57,008 nt of DNA from an uncultured Solimonas sp. (GCA_946478985.1 CAMLDZ010000006.1:1-57008), one strand, 5' to 3'. Positions 38,085-47,007 are shown, numbered from the stretch's first letter. Made by a program: numbers and translations. The notes: generated by a model from the letters alone, not told the origin.

Positions 38085-39998
38085 ATGCTGCAGAGCATCC
38101 GTGATCGCACCTCCGGCCTGATCGCCGGCTTCGTTGTCGCCATCATCGTCGTGCCATTTGCGTTCTGGGGCGTCGAATCCTTCATCGGCGGCGGCGGTGA
38201 TCCGGTCGTCGCCAAGGTCGGCGGCGAGAAGATCCACGAGTCGCAGTTCCGCCAGAACTACGAGCAGCGCTACCAGCAGTATCTGCAGCTGATGGGCGAG
38301 AACTTCCGCGCCGATCAGTTCGACGCCGAGCGCTTCCGCAACAGCGTGCTCGACGACATGACGCAGGAATCGATGCTGCGCCAGTACACCGAGGACGCCG
38401 GCTACGGCGCCAACGACACCGTGCTGTTCCGCGCCATCACGACGATTCCGGCCTTCCAGGTCGACGGCAAGTTCGACGCCAATGCCTACAAGGCCGCACT
38501 GGCCAACCAGGGGCTGACGCCGGAGCGTTTCGAGGCCCAGCTGCGGCAGTCGCTGGAGATCGACCAGATGCGCGAGGCGGTGGTCGATACCGCCTTTATG
38601 ACGCCGGTGGAAGTGCGGCAGCTGCTGCAACTGGCGGGGCAGACGCGCGAGGCAGCCTACGCGCTGTTCCCGCTGTCGGCCTACCAGGGCAAGCTCAGCG
38701 TCAGCGATGACGAAGCCAGGTCGCGCTACGACGAGACCAAGGACCAGTACATGGCGCCGGAGCGCATCAAGCTCGCTTATGTCGAGCTGGCGCCGGACAC
38801 CGCGGGCGAGGTCGCCGCGCCATCGGCGGACGTGCTCAAGACGCTCTACGACGCCGAGAAGGACAGCCGCTTCACCAGCGCGGAAGAGCGCAAGGTCCGT
38901 CACCTTCTGGTCGGTTTCGGTGCCGACAAGGGCGCCGCCGAGAAGAAGGCCGAAGGTTTCGCCGAGCAGCTCAAGAACGGCGCCGACTTTGCCGCGCTGG
39001 CCAAGGCCAGCTCCGACGATGCCGGTTCCAAGGCGGCGGGCGGCGAGATCGGCTGGCTGCGCCGCGGGCAGATGCCGGACAGCTTCGAAAAGGCGCTGTG
39101 GTCACTGAAGGCCGGTGAGACCAGCAAGCCGGTCGAGACCGAGTTCGGCTGGCACCTGATTCATGTCGACGAGATCAAGGCGCCGACGGCGCGGCCGTTC
39201 GACGACGCCGAAGTGCAGAGCGAACTGGTCGAGCTGTACCGCAACCGCGAGCGGCAGAAGCACTTCCAGGAAGTCAGCGAGAAGTTCGAGCAGCTGGCGT
39301 TCGAGAATCCGGCTTCGCTGGACGCGGTGGCCAAGGAACTCAAGCTGCCGGTGCAGACCAGCGACTGGCTGACGCGCGCCGGCGGCAGCGGCATCGCCGC
39401 CACGGCGGCGGTGCAGCAGGCAGCGTTCTCGCCCGAAGTGCTCAAGGACGGCGAGAACAGCAAGCCGATTGCGGTCGGCGAGAACAGGCTGGTGGTGGTG
39501 CGCAAGGCCGAGTACGAGGCGCCGCGCCAGCGCAGCTTCGATGAGGTGGCGGCGCAGGTGCGCAGCCAGTTGCAGGACGACAAGGCCAAGGCCCAGGTAC
39601 TGGCCGAGGCGCAGGCCGCGCTCAAGGCCGTGCAGGATGGCAAGACGCTGGAGGAGGCGATCGCCGGCAAGAATGCCCAGATCAAGAGCCTCGGCCAGGT
39701 TCGTCGTGACGATCGCAGCGTCGATCCGGCGCTGGTCGCCGAGCTGTTCAAGCTGCCGCGCCCGGCTTCAGGCAAGCAGAGCTTTGCTCAGGTGCAGCTG
39801 GGCAGCGGCGATGTCGCGGTGCTGGCGCTGAGCAGCGTCGATACGCCGTCGGCCAGCGAGGTCCAGGCCGCCGAGGCGCAGCGCTTCTCGCAGCTGGCGG
39901 CCGGCATGGAGTTCCAGGCCTACCGCAATCGCATCGCCAGCCAGCTCAAGGTCGAGCGCGTCAACGCGCCGCAGGCACCGGCCGATCCGACGCAGTAA
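38085..39998 (+). CDS. ppiD: Periplasmic peptidyl-prolyl isomerase/chaperone PpiD
   Basis: A 637-residue protein with one N-terminal membrane anchor (about residues 12-32, GLIAGFVVAIIVVPFAFWGV) and a large periplasmic part. It has SurA/PpiD-type N-domain helices, a parvulin rotamase domain (about 262-360: RKVRHLLVGF, GEIGWLRRGQMPDSFEKALW, ETEFGWHLIHVDEI), and a C-terminal helical region. It assists folding of proteins leaving the Sec translocon. ATG 38085 lies 30 bases after the tRNA terminator; another terminator follows the gene. Confidence 0.92.
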   Translation: MLQSIRDRTSGLIAGFVVAIIVVPFAFWGVESFIGGGGDPVVAKVGGEKIHESQFRQNYEQRYQQYLQLMGENFRADQFDAERFRNSVLDDMTQESMLRQYTEDAGYGANDTVLFRAITTIPAFQVDGKFDANAYKAALANQGLTPERFEAQLRQSLEIDQMREAVVDTAFMTPVEVRQLLQLAGQTREAAYALFPLSAYQGKLSVSDDEARSRYDETKDQYMAPERIKLAYVELAPDTAGEVAAPSADVLKTLYDAEKDSRFTSAEERKVRHLLVGFGADKGAAEKKAEGFAEQLKNGADFAALAKASSDDAGSKAAGGEIGWLRRGQMPDSFEKALWSLKAGETSKPVETEFGWHLIHVDEIKAPTARPFDDAEVQSELVELYRNRERQKHFQEVSEKFEQLAFENPASLDAVAKELKLPVQTSDWLTRAGGSGIAATAAVQQAAFSPEVLKDGENSKPIAVGENRLVVVRKAEYEAPRQRSFDEVAAQVRSQLQDDKAKAQVLAEAQAALKAVQDGKTLEEAIAGKNAQIKSLGQVRRDDRSVDPALVAELFKLPRPASGKQSFAQVQLGSGDVAVLALSSVDTPSASEVQAAEAQRFSQLAAGMEFQAYRNRIASQLKVERVNAPQAPADPTQ

Positions 39999-40058
39999 AT
40001 CGCCGGCGCAGGCCGCGGCCCCGGTGGGCGCCATGCGCCTGCCGGGTCACGGGTCCAG

Positions 40059-40089
40059 GCCGTTCATGGTTCAATGCGCCATGAACGGC
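40059..40089 (+). terminator. Terminator after ppiD
   Basis: GCCGTTCAT / ATGAACGGC followed by TTTTTT. The hairpin lies directly before the symporter start codon at 40104, so it may also sit in that gene's leader. Confidence 0.75.
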
Positions 40090-40103
40090 TTTTTTGTGCG
40101 CCC

Positions 40104-41369
40104 ATGAAACTGCGACTGAAATTGCATTGGCAGATCCTGATCGCGCTGGCGCTCGCGGTGATCGCCGGGCGCCTGTTCGGTGATTCGGCGGCGCTGCTCA
40201 CGGCCTGCGAATTCCTCGGCACGCTGTTCCTCAATGCGCTGAAGATGATCATCGTGCCGCTGATCATCGCCTCGATCATCAGCGGCATTTCCTCGCTGAG
40301 TGGCCATGCGCTTGGTCGCATAGGCCTGAGCACCTTGCTGTTCTATCTGGGTACCGGCTTTCTGGCCATCTGCACCGGCCTGCTGCTGGTCAACGTATTG
40401 GCGCCCGGCATCGTCGACGGTGTGCCGGCCGGCCAGATGATGGGCCTGTCCGCCGATGCGCAGCAGGTCGTCGCGTCGATGCAGGACCGGGGCAACGCCG
40501 GCGAGCTGTTGAAAGTCTTCTACATGATGTTCCCGCCGAACATCTTTGCCGCGGCCGCGGAAGGGCAGATGCTGGGCCTGGTCTGCTTCGCGATGCTGTA
40601 CGGCTACTTCGTCGTGCGCACGCCGGACGAAGTCGCAGGCACGCAGCGCAGCTTCTGGCAGGGCGTCTACGAGGTGATGACGCGGATGACCGGACTGATC
40701 ATGCGCTTCGCGCCGCTGGGCGTGTTCGGGCTGGTCACCAAGGTCGTCGCGCAGACCGGCTTCGACGCGGCGCGACCGCTGGCGCTGTTCTTCATCACCG
40801 TGCTGCTGGGCCTGCTCGTGCACGGCCTGGTGACGCTGCCGCTGGTGCTCAAGCTGGTCGCGCGCGTCTCGCCGCTGCGCCATTTCCAGGCGATGGCGCC
40901 GGCCCTGCTGACAGCGTTCTCGACCAGCTCGTCCGGCGCCACCTTGCCGGTCACTGTGGATTGCATGGAAAACCGGGCGCACGTGCCGTCGCGCGTCACC
41001 GGCTTCGTGCTGCCGGTCGGCGCCAACGTCAACACCGATGGCAGCGCGCTCTACGAATGCGTGGCGGCGATGTTCATCGCCCAGGCCTACGGCGTGCACC
41101 TGGGCATTGCCCAGCAATTCATGATCGTGCTGATCGCGCTGCTGAGCTCGATCGGTGTCGCCGGCATCCCGTCGGCCAGTCTGGTGGCGATCGTGCTGAT
41201 CCTGGGTGCGGTCGGCGTGCCGCTCGAAGGCCTGGGCCTGATCCTTGCCGTCGACCGCGTGCTCGACATGTGCCGCACCACGCTCAACGTGCTCGGTGAC
41301 TCGGCCTGTACCGTCACCGTCGCCAAGCTGACCGGCGAGAAAGGCGTGCTCGAACAGCCGGTCGGCTGA
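40104..41369 (+). CDS. Dicarboxylate/amino-acid:cation symporter (DAACS family)
   Basis: A 421-residue inner-membrane carrier. Family signatures are LKMIIVPLIIASIISGISSL (helix 2/3), the hairpin-1 serine motif STSSSGATLPVT, NVNTDGSALYE (helix 7, usually NMDGT) and a C-terminal AVDRVLDMCRTTLNVLGD. The family takes up glutamate, aspartate or C4-dicarboxylates with H+ or Na+. The Arg in MCRTTLN favours an acidic amino acid (GltP/GltT type), but the substrate is uncertain. Confidence 0.88.
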   Translation: MKLRLKLHWQILIALALAVIAGRLFGDSAALLTACEFLGTLFLNALKMIIVPLIIASIISGISSLSGHALGRIGLSTLLFYLGTGFLAICTGLLLVNVLAPGIVDGVPAGQMMGLSADAQQVVASMQDRGNAGELLKVFYMMFPPNIFAAAAEGQMLGLVCFAMLYGYFVVRTPDEVAGTQRSFWQGVYEVMTRMTGLIMRFAPLGVFGLVTKVVAQTGFDAARPLALFFITVLLGLLVHGLVTLPLVLKLVARVSPLRHFQAMAPALLTAFSTSSSGATLPVTVDCMENRAHVPSRVTGFVLPVGANVNTDGSALYECVAAMFIAQAYGVHLGIAQQFMIVLIALLSSIGVAGIPSASLVAIVLILGAVGVPLEGLGLILAVDRVLDMCRTTLNVLGDSACTVTVAKLTGEKGVLEQPVG

Positions 41370-41375
41370 CGCCGT

Positions 41376-43904
41376 TCAACGGCGACTGCGGCGGTAAGGG
41401 CCGATCCAGCGCTTGGCCAGATCGAGCACGCCGACCATCGCCGTTGCCACCGTCACCGCCAGCAGCAGTTCGGTCGCCGGCAATTCGCCGAAGCCGAACA
41501 GGCGCCGGCCCAGCGGCAGATAGAGCGCTGCACCGAGCATCATCGTGGTCACCGCCAGCACGCGCCACATCGCGGGATTGGGCCGGCGCAGCGAGATCAG
41601 CGACCAGCCAGCGGTGCCGCGGTTGACGAAGATCAGCGCGAAGTTGGTGAGCACCAGGCCGCTGAACGCCAGTGCGCGCGCCGTTTCCAGCGGCAGCCCG
41701 TCGAGGCGTGCGAACACGAAGAGGCCGCTCACCGCCAGCAGGACCGCCGTGCCTTGCGCCAGCGACCACGCGATCAGCCTGCGCGGCAGCAAGGGCTCGC
41801 GGGGATCGCGCGGTCGCCGCCGCATCAGGTCGGTTTCCGCCGGCTCGGCTTCGAAGACGATCGAGCAGACGGGGTCGATCAGCAGCTCCAGGAAGACGAT
41901 GTGCACCGGTGTGAGTATCAGCGGCCAGCCGGCGACGAGCGGCAGCAGCGCGATGCCGGCGATCGGCACGTGCACGGCGAGGATGTAGCTCATCGCCTTG
42001 CGGATGTTGTCGTAGATCCGGCGGCCGTCGCGGACGGCGCCGACCAGCGAGCTGAAGTCGTCGTCGAGCAGCACCAGTGCCGCCGCCTCGCGCGCGACGT
42101 CGGTGCCGCGGCCGCCCATCGCCACGCCGATGTGCGCCGCCTTCAGCGAAGGCGCATCGTTGACGCCGTCGCCGGTCATCGCCACGACCTCACCGCCGGC
42201 CTTGAGTGCTTCGACGATGCGCAGCTTCTGCGCCGGCGCGATGCGCGCATAGAGGCTGGTCTGCCGCACCCGCGCGCGCAGTGCGGCATCGTCGAGGGTC
42301 GCCAGGGTGGCGCCGTCGAGCACGCTGCCGTCGTCGCCGATGCCGGCCTGCTCGGCGATCGCCCGCGCCGTCGCCGGATAGTCGCCGGTGATCATCACCA
42401 CGCGCAGGCCGGCGGCGCGGCATTCGTCGATCGCTGCCGGCACCGTCTCGCGCAGCGGGTCGGAGAAGCCGACCAGGCCCTGCCACTGCAGTCCGAGCGC
42501 ATGCGGCGATGTCGGTACTGCGCCGCGCCAGCCGCAGCGCGCGACGCCGAGCACGCGGATGCCTCGCGCGGCCATCGCATCGCAGTCGCGGCGCAGGGCG
42601 GCGCGGCGCGTGGCGTCGAGCCGGCACAGTTCGGCGATCGCCTCCGGCGCGCCCTTGGCGGCCACGTCATAGCGGCCCGGCTCGGCCGTGCGCCACATCT
42701 GCGTGATCGCCGGCAGCTCGGGCCGCAGGCCGAACTCGTGTGCCAGCGCGCTGTCCGGCGGCGCCTCGGCGGGCGGCAGCAGCTCGGCAAGTGCCTGCAG
42801 CGCGCGGTCCATCGGATCGACCGCCAGCGGCCGCGTCGCGCGCAAGGCCGCCGCGAGCAGCGGCATGAACGGCGCCGGCAGCACCGGCGGTGCGGCCTGC
42901 GCGCCGTCGATCGCCAGCAGTGCAACCGTCATGCGGTTCTGCGTCAGCGTGCCGGTCTTGTCGGTGCACAGCACGGTGGTCGCGCCGAGCGTCTCGATCG
43001 CCGCGGCGCGGCGCGTGAGCACCTTGCGGCCTGCCAGGCGCCAGGCGCCGAGGGCGAGGAACACCGTCAGCACCAGCGGGAATTCCTCGGGCAGCATCGC
43101 CATCGCCAGCGCGATGCCGGCCAGCAGTCCGTCCAGCCAGGCGTCGCGCAGCAGGCCGTAGAGGAGCACGATCAGTGCGCTCAGGCCCAGGCCGGCCGCG
43201 GCCAGGCGACGCACCAGCCGGCTTGTCTGCTGCTGCAAAGGCGACGGCGCCTCTGCCGTTGCGGCGAGCAGCCGGCCGATCTCGCCGAGCTGGCTGTGGG
43301 TGCCGGTCGCGACGACTTCGCCGAGTCCTTCGCCGCGGACGATCAGCGTGCCGGCATAGGCATACGGCAGGCCGTCGCCACCGGGCTGCGCCGGCGGCGC
43401 CTCGGCCGTCGCGGCCGTCTTGCCGACTGCCAGCGACTCGCCGGTCAGCAGCGATTCGTCCGCCTGCAGATCGCGCGCGGACAGCAGGCGCAGATCGGCG
43501 GGCACGCGATCGCCTTCGCCGAGCATCACCAGATCGCCGCGTACCAGTTCGCGTCCGGCGATGCGCTGCTGGCGGCCGTCGCGGATCACCAGCGCGCGCG
43601 GGCTGCCGAGTTCGCGCAGGGCTTCCAGACTGCGTTCGGTGCGCGTCTGCTGAACGATCGTGATCAGCACCGAGGCGCTGGCGAACAGCAGCAGCAACAG
43701 CGCTTCGCCGAGATCGCCGAGCAGCAGGTAGATCGCCCCGGCGGCGAGCAGGAGCCGGAACATCGGCTCGCGCAGCACTTCGACGACGATGCGCGCGATG
43801 CTGCGTTGCGCGGCACGCGGCAGTTCGTTGTAGCCGTCGGCCGCCAGCCGGCGCGCTGCCTCGGCGCTGTCGAGACCGCGATGCATGCTGGCGGCCGCGT
43901 TCAT
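41376..43904 (-). CDS. P2-type cation-transporting ATPase
   Basis: An 842-residue P-type ATPase. TGES near residues 154-157 (actuator), phosphorylation motif DKTGTLTQN with Asp315, TGDGVND hinge, and N- and C-terminal membrane helices. The M4 motif is PEEFP (about 272-276), not the PEGLP of Ca2+ pumps, and no N-terminal metal-binding domain is present, so it is neither a copper nor a zinc pump. The ion is unknown; Ca2+ or a monovalent cation is possible. ATGA overlap couples it to the cytochrome b561 gene. Last gene of a unit that begins at a candidate Anr site (44914). Confidence 0.88.
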   Translation of the reverse strand: MNAAASMHRGLDSAEAARRLAADGYNELPRAAQRSIARIVVEVLREPMFRLLLAAGAIYLLLGDLGEALLLLLFASASVLITIVQQTRTERSLEALRELGSPRALVIRDGRQQRIAGRELVRGDLVMLGEGDRVPADLRLLSARDLQADESLLTGESLAVGKTAATAEAPPAQPGGDGLPYAYAGTLIVRGEGLGEVVATGTHSQLGEIGRLLAATAEAPSPLQQQTSRLVRRLAAAGLGLSALIVLLYGLLRDAWLDGLLAGIALAMAMLPEEFPLVLTVFLALGAWRLAGRKVLTRRAAAIETLGATTVLCTDKTGTLTQNRMTVALLAIDGAQAAPPVLPAPFMPLLAAALRATRPLAVDPMDRALQALAELLPPAEAPPDSALAHEFGLRPELPAITQMWRTAEPGRYDVAAKGAPEAIAELCRLDATRRAALRRDCDAMAARGIRVLGVARCGWRGAVPTSPHALGLQWQGLVGFSDPLRETVPAAIDECRAAGLRVVMITGDYPATARAIAEQAGIGDDGSVLDGATLATLDDAALRARVRQTSLYARIAPAQKLRIVEALKAGGEVVAMTGDGVNDAPSLKAAHIGVAMGGRGTDVAREAAALVLLDDDFSSLVGAVRDGRRIYDNIRKAMSYILAVHVPIAGIALLPLVAGWPLILTPVHIVFLELLIDPVCSIVFEAEPAETDLMRRRPRDPREPLLPRRLIAWSLAQGTAVLLAVSGLFVFARLDGLPLETARALAFSGLVLTNFALIFVNRGTAGWSLISLRRPNPAMWRVLAVTTMMLGAALYLPLGRRLFGFGELPATELLLAVTVATAMVGVLDLAKRWIGPYRRSRR

Positions 43905-44494
43905 GCGTCCGGCGGTCGCTTGCGGCCGCTGAGCATTGCGCGCGGCAGGTTCTCGCGATGGGCGATGCTGCTGGCCAGCACCCCGGCCAGATGCAGGCCG
44001 ATCAGCACCAGCGTCAGATTGGCCAGCGTTTCGTGCACTTCCTCATAGACTTCGCCGGCGTCTTCTGCTTCTGCTTCGGACACGCCGGCCGGTGTGGCGA
44101 ACCAGCCTGCCAAGGGGCCCTCGTGCTCGACGGCGGCCTGCGTGACGATGCCGGCGGTTGCCGTTGCCGCCAGCATCAGCAGCAGCGCGACGACCATGGC
44201 GCCGCCGGCGGGGTTGTGGCCCAGATAGCGCGGCGCCCTGCCGTGACGCAGACCGTCGAGATAGCCGAATACCGCGCGCGGCCCGCGGACGAAGTCTGCG
44301 AAGCGCGCGTGGCGGGTGCCGACAAAACCCCATATCAGGCGCAAGACCACGTAAGCACCCACGCAGTAGCCGGCAGCCACATGCACGGCTTCTGCGGACT
44401 CGGCACTCAGATAGGCGCTCGCGAATGCGAGGACCAGCAGCCAGTGGCCGATCCGGATCAGCGGATCCCAGACCGCAACGGATTTCGCTTTCAT
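43901..44494 (-). CDS. Cytochrome b561-type di-haem membrane protein
   Basis: A 197-residue inner-membrane protein with four hydrophobic helices and histidines placed as in bacterial cytochrome b561: IGHWLL (about 16-21), VHVAAGYC (38-45), and VLIGLHLAGV near 163-172. LRLIWGFVGTRHARFADFVRGP is typical of the family. It likely moves electrons between quinol and a c-type cytochrome. Coupled to the downstream P-type ATPase by a four-base overlap and 41 bases after an upstream lipoprotein gene. Confidence 0.85.
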   Translation of the reverse strand: MKAKSVAVWDPLIRIGHWLLVLAFASAYLSAESAEAVHVAAGYCVGAYVVLRLIWGFVGTRHARFADFVRGPRAVFGYLDGLRHGRAPRYLGHNPAGGAMVVALLLMLAATATAGIVTQAAVEHEGPLAGWFATPAGVSEAEAEDAGEVYEEVHETLANLTLVLIGLHLAGVLASSIAHRENLPRAMLSGRKRPPDA

Positions 44495-44535
44495 GCTGTG
44501 TCCCCTTCAGCCTATTCCGTGGCAGGGCGAACGGT

Positions 44536-44829
44536 CTATTTGCGCTGTGCCTTGTTGAACATGCGCTCGCAGCGTTCATGGCAGGTCTTGGCCAGTGCCG
44601 CGGCGTCGTTTGCGGTCTTCATCGCGGTGTCGGCGCCCGCCTTGGCGGCAGTGGCGTCGGCCTGGGCGGACTGCGCCGCCTGCAGTGCCTGAGCGGCGGT
44701 CGCCTCGGCTGCTTCGGCTTTGGCGGCAGTGGCGCTGAGCAGTTCGCGGTCGGCCTTGCTGAGCGTCGTGCAGGCACCCAGCGACAAGGCCAGGCCCAGC
44801 AGCGCAGTCGTGCGGAACAGGTTTTTCAT
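44536..44829 (-). CDS. Alanine-zipper (Lpp/OprI-like) lipoprotein
   Basis: A 97-residue protein starting at ATG 44827-44829. A signal peptide ends at a lipobox (LSLGAC) predicting an acylated Cys near 20. The rest is an alanine-rich coiled coil (TAAKAEAAEATAAQALQAAQ and on) with a C-terminal HERCERMFNKAQRK. This is the pattern of Lpp/OprI structural lipoproteins, though the end is KAQRK rather than the single Lys that Lpp links to peptidoglycan. An L,D-transpeptidase is encoded just upstream. The gene lies downstream of a candidate Anr box. Confidence 0.78.
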   Translation of the reverse strand: MKNLFRTTALLGLALSLGACTTLSKADRELLSATAAKAEAAEATAAQALQAAQSAQADATAAKAGADTAMKTANDAAALAKTCHERCERMFNKAQRK

Positions 44830-44913
44830 CTGAAAGCTCCCGATGTGGTGAGGAAAAATGCGGCGCCGTATCAACGCTGAGCCGCAGTGTCCCGGCCCAT
44901 GACCGCTGGCGCA

Positions 44914-44927
44914 TTGACTGGCATCAA
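44914..44927 (-). promoter_or_regulatory. Candidate FNR/Anr site upstream of the lipoprotein-b561-ATPase unit
   Basis: TTGAC-TGGC-ATCAA on the plus strand (TTGAT-GCCA-GTCAA on the minus strand), one base from the FNR/Anr consensus TTGAT-N4-ATCAA. It is centred about 91 bases before the lipoprotein start. GACACT at the right distance could be a weak -10 for class II activation. Confidence 0.65.
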
Positions 44928-44939
44928 CGGGCGGCGCCC

Positions 44940-45863
44940 TCAGCGCAGCGGCAGCGTGATTCGCCGCGGGATGCCGTCCTGCGCGCGTCGCGCGGCGGCG
45001 ACGGCGTGCCAGTCGAGGCGCGCGCCGGCGGCGCCCGCCGCCGCGAGCACTGCGTCATCGACTTCCGGCATGGTCGTCGCATCCGGCCGGCCGCCGTCCT
45101 CGATGCGGTCGAGCGCTGCCTGCGGCGGATGGACCTCCAGATACAGCTCGCCGTCCTGCCAGCCGAGCTTGACCGGCTGGTCGACGACGGTGACCGGCGT
45201 GCCGGGCCGGACCTGGCGATACAGCGTGGCGATGTCCTCCGGATACAGGCGGATGCAGCCGTGGCTGCCGCGCCGGCCGATGCTGTACGGGCGGTTGGTG
45301 CCGTGCACGGCGTAGCCGCTCCAGCCCAGATAGAGCGCGTAGGCGCCCATCGGATTGTCGGGGCCGGGCGGAACCTGCGCCGGCAGTTCGGGGCTTTCGG
45401 CGCGCTCGCTGGCGGTCGGCCGCCAGCTGGGATCGGCGAGCCGGCGGACGACGCGCGTGCGGCCGGTCGGCGTCTGCGCGCCTTCGCGGCCGATGCCGAT
45501 CGGGAAGCTCTGCGGCGCGCCGCCGGCCGGATAAAAGTACAGCCGCGGCTCGGCGAGGTTGATGACGATGCCCTCGCGCGGCGCCGCCGGCAGCACGTGC
45601 TGGCCGGGAATGGTCAGCAGCCGGTCGGGCGGCGGCAGCCAGGGATCAAGGTCCGGATTGGCGAGGCGGATCTCGGCGTAGCCGAGGTCGTGGCGCCGGG
45701 CCAGATCGAGCAAGGTGTCGTCACCCTCGGCGAAGGTATAACGCAGGCTGCCGATCAGATCGGCGGAGGCGCCGCTGGCGCTGCCGGCAGCAAGCAGGGA
45801 GGCGAGTACCAGCACCCGTCGCCATGCTCCCCGTCGCCATGCTCCGGCATGCGTGCCCGGCAC
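44940..45863 (-). CDS. Periplasmic L,D-transpeptidase (YkuD domain)
   Basis: About 307 residues if a GTG at 45861-45863 is used; the start is uncertain because no ATG lies in frame near the signal peptide (GAWRRGAWRRVLVLASLLAAG). A LysM-like segment (YTFAEGDDTLLDLARRHDLG) precedes the YkuD domain, with YAVHGTNRPYSIGRRGSHGC carrying the HGTN and SHGCIRL catalytic motif. Such enzymes make 3-3 peptidoglycan cross-links or attach Lpp-like lipoproteins. An Lpp-like lipoprotein is encoded next on the same strand. The upstream gap carries an FNR/Anr-like site. Confidence 0.82.
   Translation of the reverse strand: MPGTHAGAWRRGAWRRVLVLASLLAAGSASGASADLIGSLRYTFAEGDDTLLDLARRHDLGYAEIRLANPDLDPWLPPPDRLLTIPGQHVLPAAPREGIVINLAEPRLYFYPAGGAPQSFPIGIGREGAQTPTGRTRVVRRLADPSWRPTASERAESPELPAQVPPGPDNPMGAYALYLGWSGYAVHGTNRPYSIGRRGSHGCIRLYPEDIATLYRQVRPGTPVTVVDQPVKLGWQDGELYLEVHPPQAALDRIEDGGRPDATTMPEVDDAVLAAAGAAGARLDWHAVAAARRAQDGIPRRITLPLR
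45816..45845. repeat. Perfect 15-bp tandem duplication in the L,D-transpeptidase signal region
   Basis: CCGTCGCCATGCTCC occurs twice back to back. On the minus strand this adds five codons in frame and doubles GAWRR just before the hydrophobic signal core, so it looks like recent replication slippage. Confidence 0.9.
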
Positions 45864-45978
45864 GCAGCGGTGCCTGGCGCGCGCTACAGCTGGACTTGTG
45901 GTGTGCACGGCGGAGGACTCTCGGTCTGCTGCAAGAAGCTGATGGCGCGCAGCCTTGATTTGCGAGCCGCCGCCGGCA

Positions 45979-45992
45979 TTGACGACGATCAA
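45979..45992 (-). promoter_or_regulatory. Candidate FNR/Anr site upstream of the L,D-transpeptidase
   Basis: TTGAC-GACG-ATCAA, again one base from TTGAT-N4-ATCAA and with the same half-sites as the 44914 site. It lies in the gap between the alcohol dehydrogenase stop and the transpeptidase gene. Confidence 0.65.
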
Positions 45993-46005
45993 GCCGCGCT
46001 CGCTC

Positions 46006-47007
46006 TCAGCGCATGGTCAGCACCGCCGCGCCGTCGACACGGCCGGTGCGAAGATCGGCCAGCGCCGTGTTGGCCTCGTGCAAGGCATAGCGCCTCACCT
46101 GCGTGCGGATCGGTACCTTCGGCGCAAGCGCCAGAAACGCATGGGCGTCGTCGCGCGTCAGGTTGGCGACGCTGCGCAACACGCGCTCGCCCCACAGCAG
46201 CTCGTAGGCGAATGCCGGAATCTGGCTCATGTGGATGCCGGCGCAGACGACGCTGCCGCCGCGCCGTACCGCGCGCAAGGCCTGCGGCACCAGCGCACCA
46301 TCGGCGGCAAAGATGATCGCGGCGTCGAGCGGCTCTGGCGGCAGCACGTCCGAGCCGTCCGCCCAGCAGGCGCCGAGCTGGCGCGCGAAGCGCTGCGCGG
46401 CCGTGTCGCCGGGCCGGGTGAAGGCGTAGACCGCACGGTTCTGCGCCACGGCCAGCTGCGCGATGATGTGGGCGGCAGCCCCGAAGCCGTAGAAGCCCAG
46501 CCGCCAGGCGTCGCCGCAGGCCTGCAGCGCGCGGTAGCCGATCAGGCCGGCGCAGAGCAGCGGTGCCACCGCCAGATCGTCGTAGCCGTCCGGCAGCGCG
46601 TAGACGAAGCCGGCGTCGGCGACACAATGCGTCGCGTAGCCGCCGTTGACCTGGTAGCCGGTGAAGCGCGCCTGCGCACAGAGGTTCTCGCTGCCGTGGC
46701 GGCAGTCGTGGCAGCGGCCGCAGGTCGAGGCGAGCCAGGCGACACCGACGCGCTGACCGAGCGCCGGTGTCAGCACGCCTTCGCCATGGGCGATGACGCG
46801 GCCGACGATCTGATGTCCCGGCACGCGCGGGTAGATCAGATCCGGCAGCTCGCCGTCGAGCAGATGCAGATCGGTTCTGCAGACACCGCAGGCACTGACT
46901 TCGATCAGCACTTCGCCGGCCGCCGGCCGCGGCATCGGACGCGTGCGCAACTGCAGCGGTCCGCCGGGCCTCTCGAGCACCATCGCCTGACAGGTCGGTT
47001 CGCTCAT
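46006..47007 (-). CDS. Zinc-dependent alcohol dehydrogenase
   Basis: A 333-residue MDR-family enzyme. Catalytic zinc ligands are C40 (SACGVCRTDLH) and H65 in VPGHQIVG, where the usual GHE Glu is Gln. The structural zinc loop has four Cys (CGRCHDCRHGSENLC). The NAD(P)-binding motif is GFYGFGAAAHI. It may oxidise or reduce short alcohols/aldehydes, a useful redox sink under low oxygen. The start overlaps the PRPP-synthetase-like stop by four bases, so all three genes of this unit are translationally coupled. Confidence 0.85.
   Translation of the reverse strand: MSEPTCQAMVLERPGGPLQLRTRPMPRPAAGEVLIEVSACGVCRTDLHLLDGELPDLIYPRVPGHQIVGRVIAHGEGVLTPALGQRVGVAWLASTCGRCHDCRHGSENLCAQARFTGYQVNGGYATHCVADAGFVYALPDGYDDLAVAPLLCAGLIGYRALQACGDAWRLGFYGFGAAAHIIAQLAVAQNRAVYAFTRPGDTAAQRFARQLGACWADGSDVLPPEPLDAAIIFAADGALVPQALRAVRRGGSVVCAGIHMSQIPAFAYELLWGERVLRSVANLTRDDAHAFLALAPKVPIRTQVRRYALHEANTALADLRTGRVDGAAVLTMR

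Noticed and set aside
44940..45992. L,D-transpeptidase starting at the TTG at 45992
   Set aside because: That start would lie inside the FNR/Anr-like dyad and place about 55 non-signal residues before the signal peptide.
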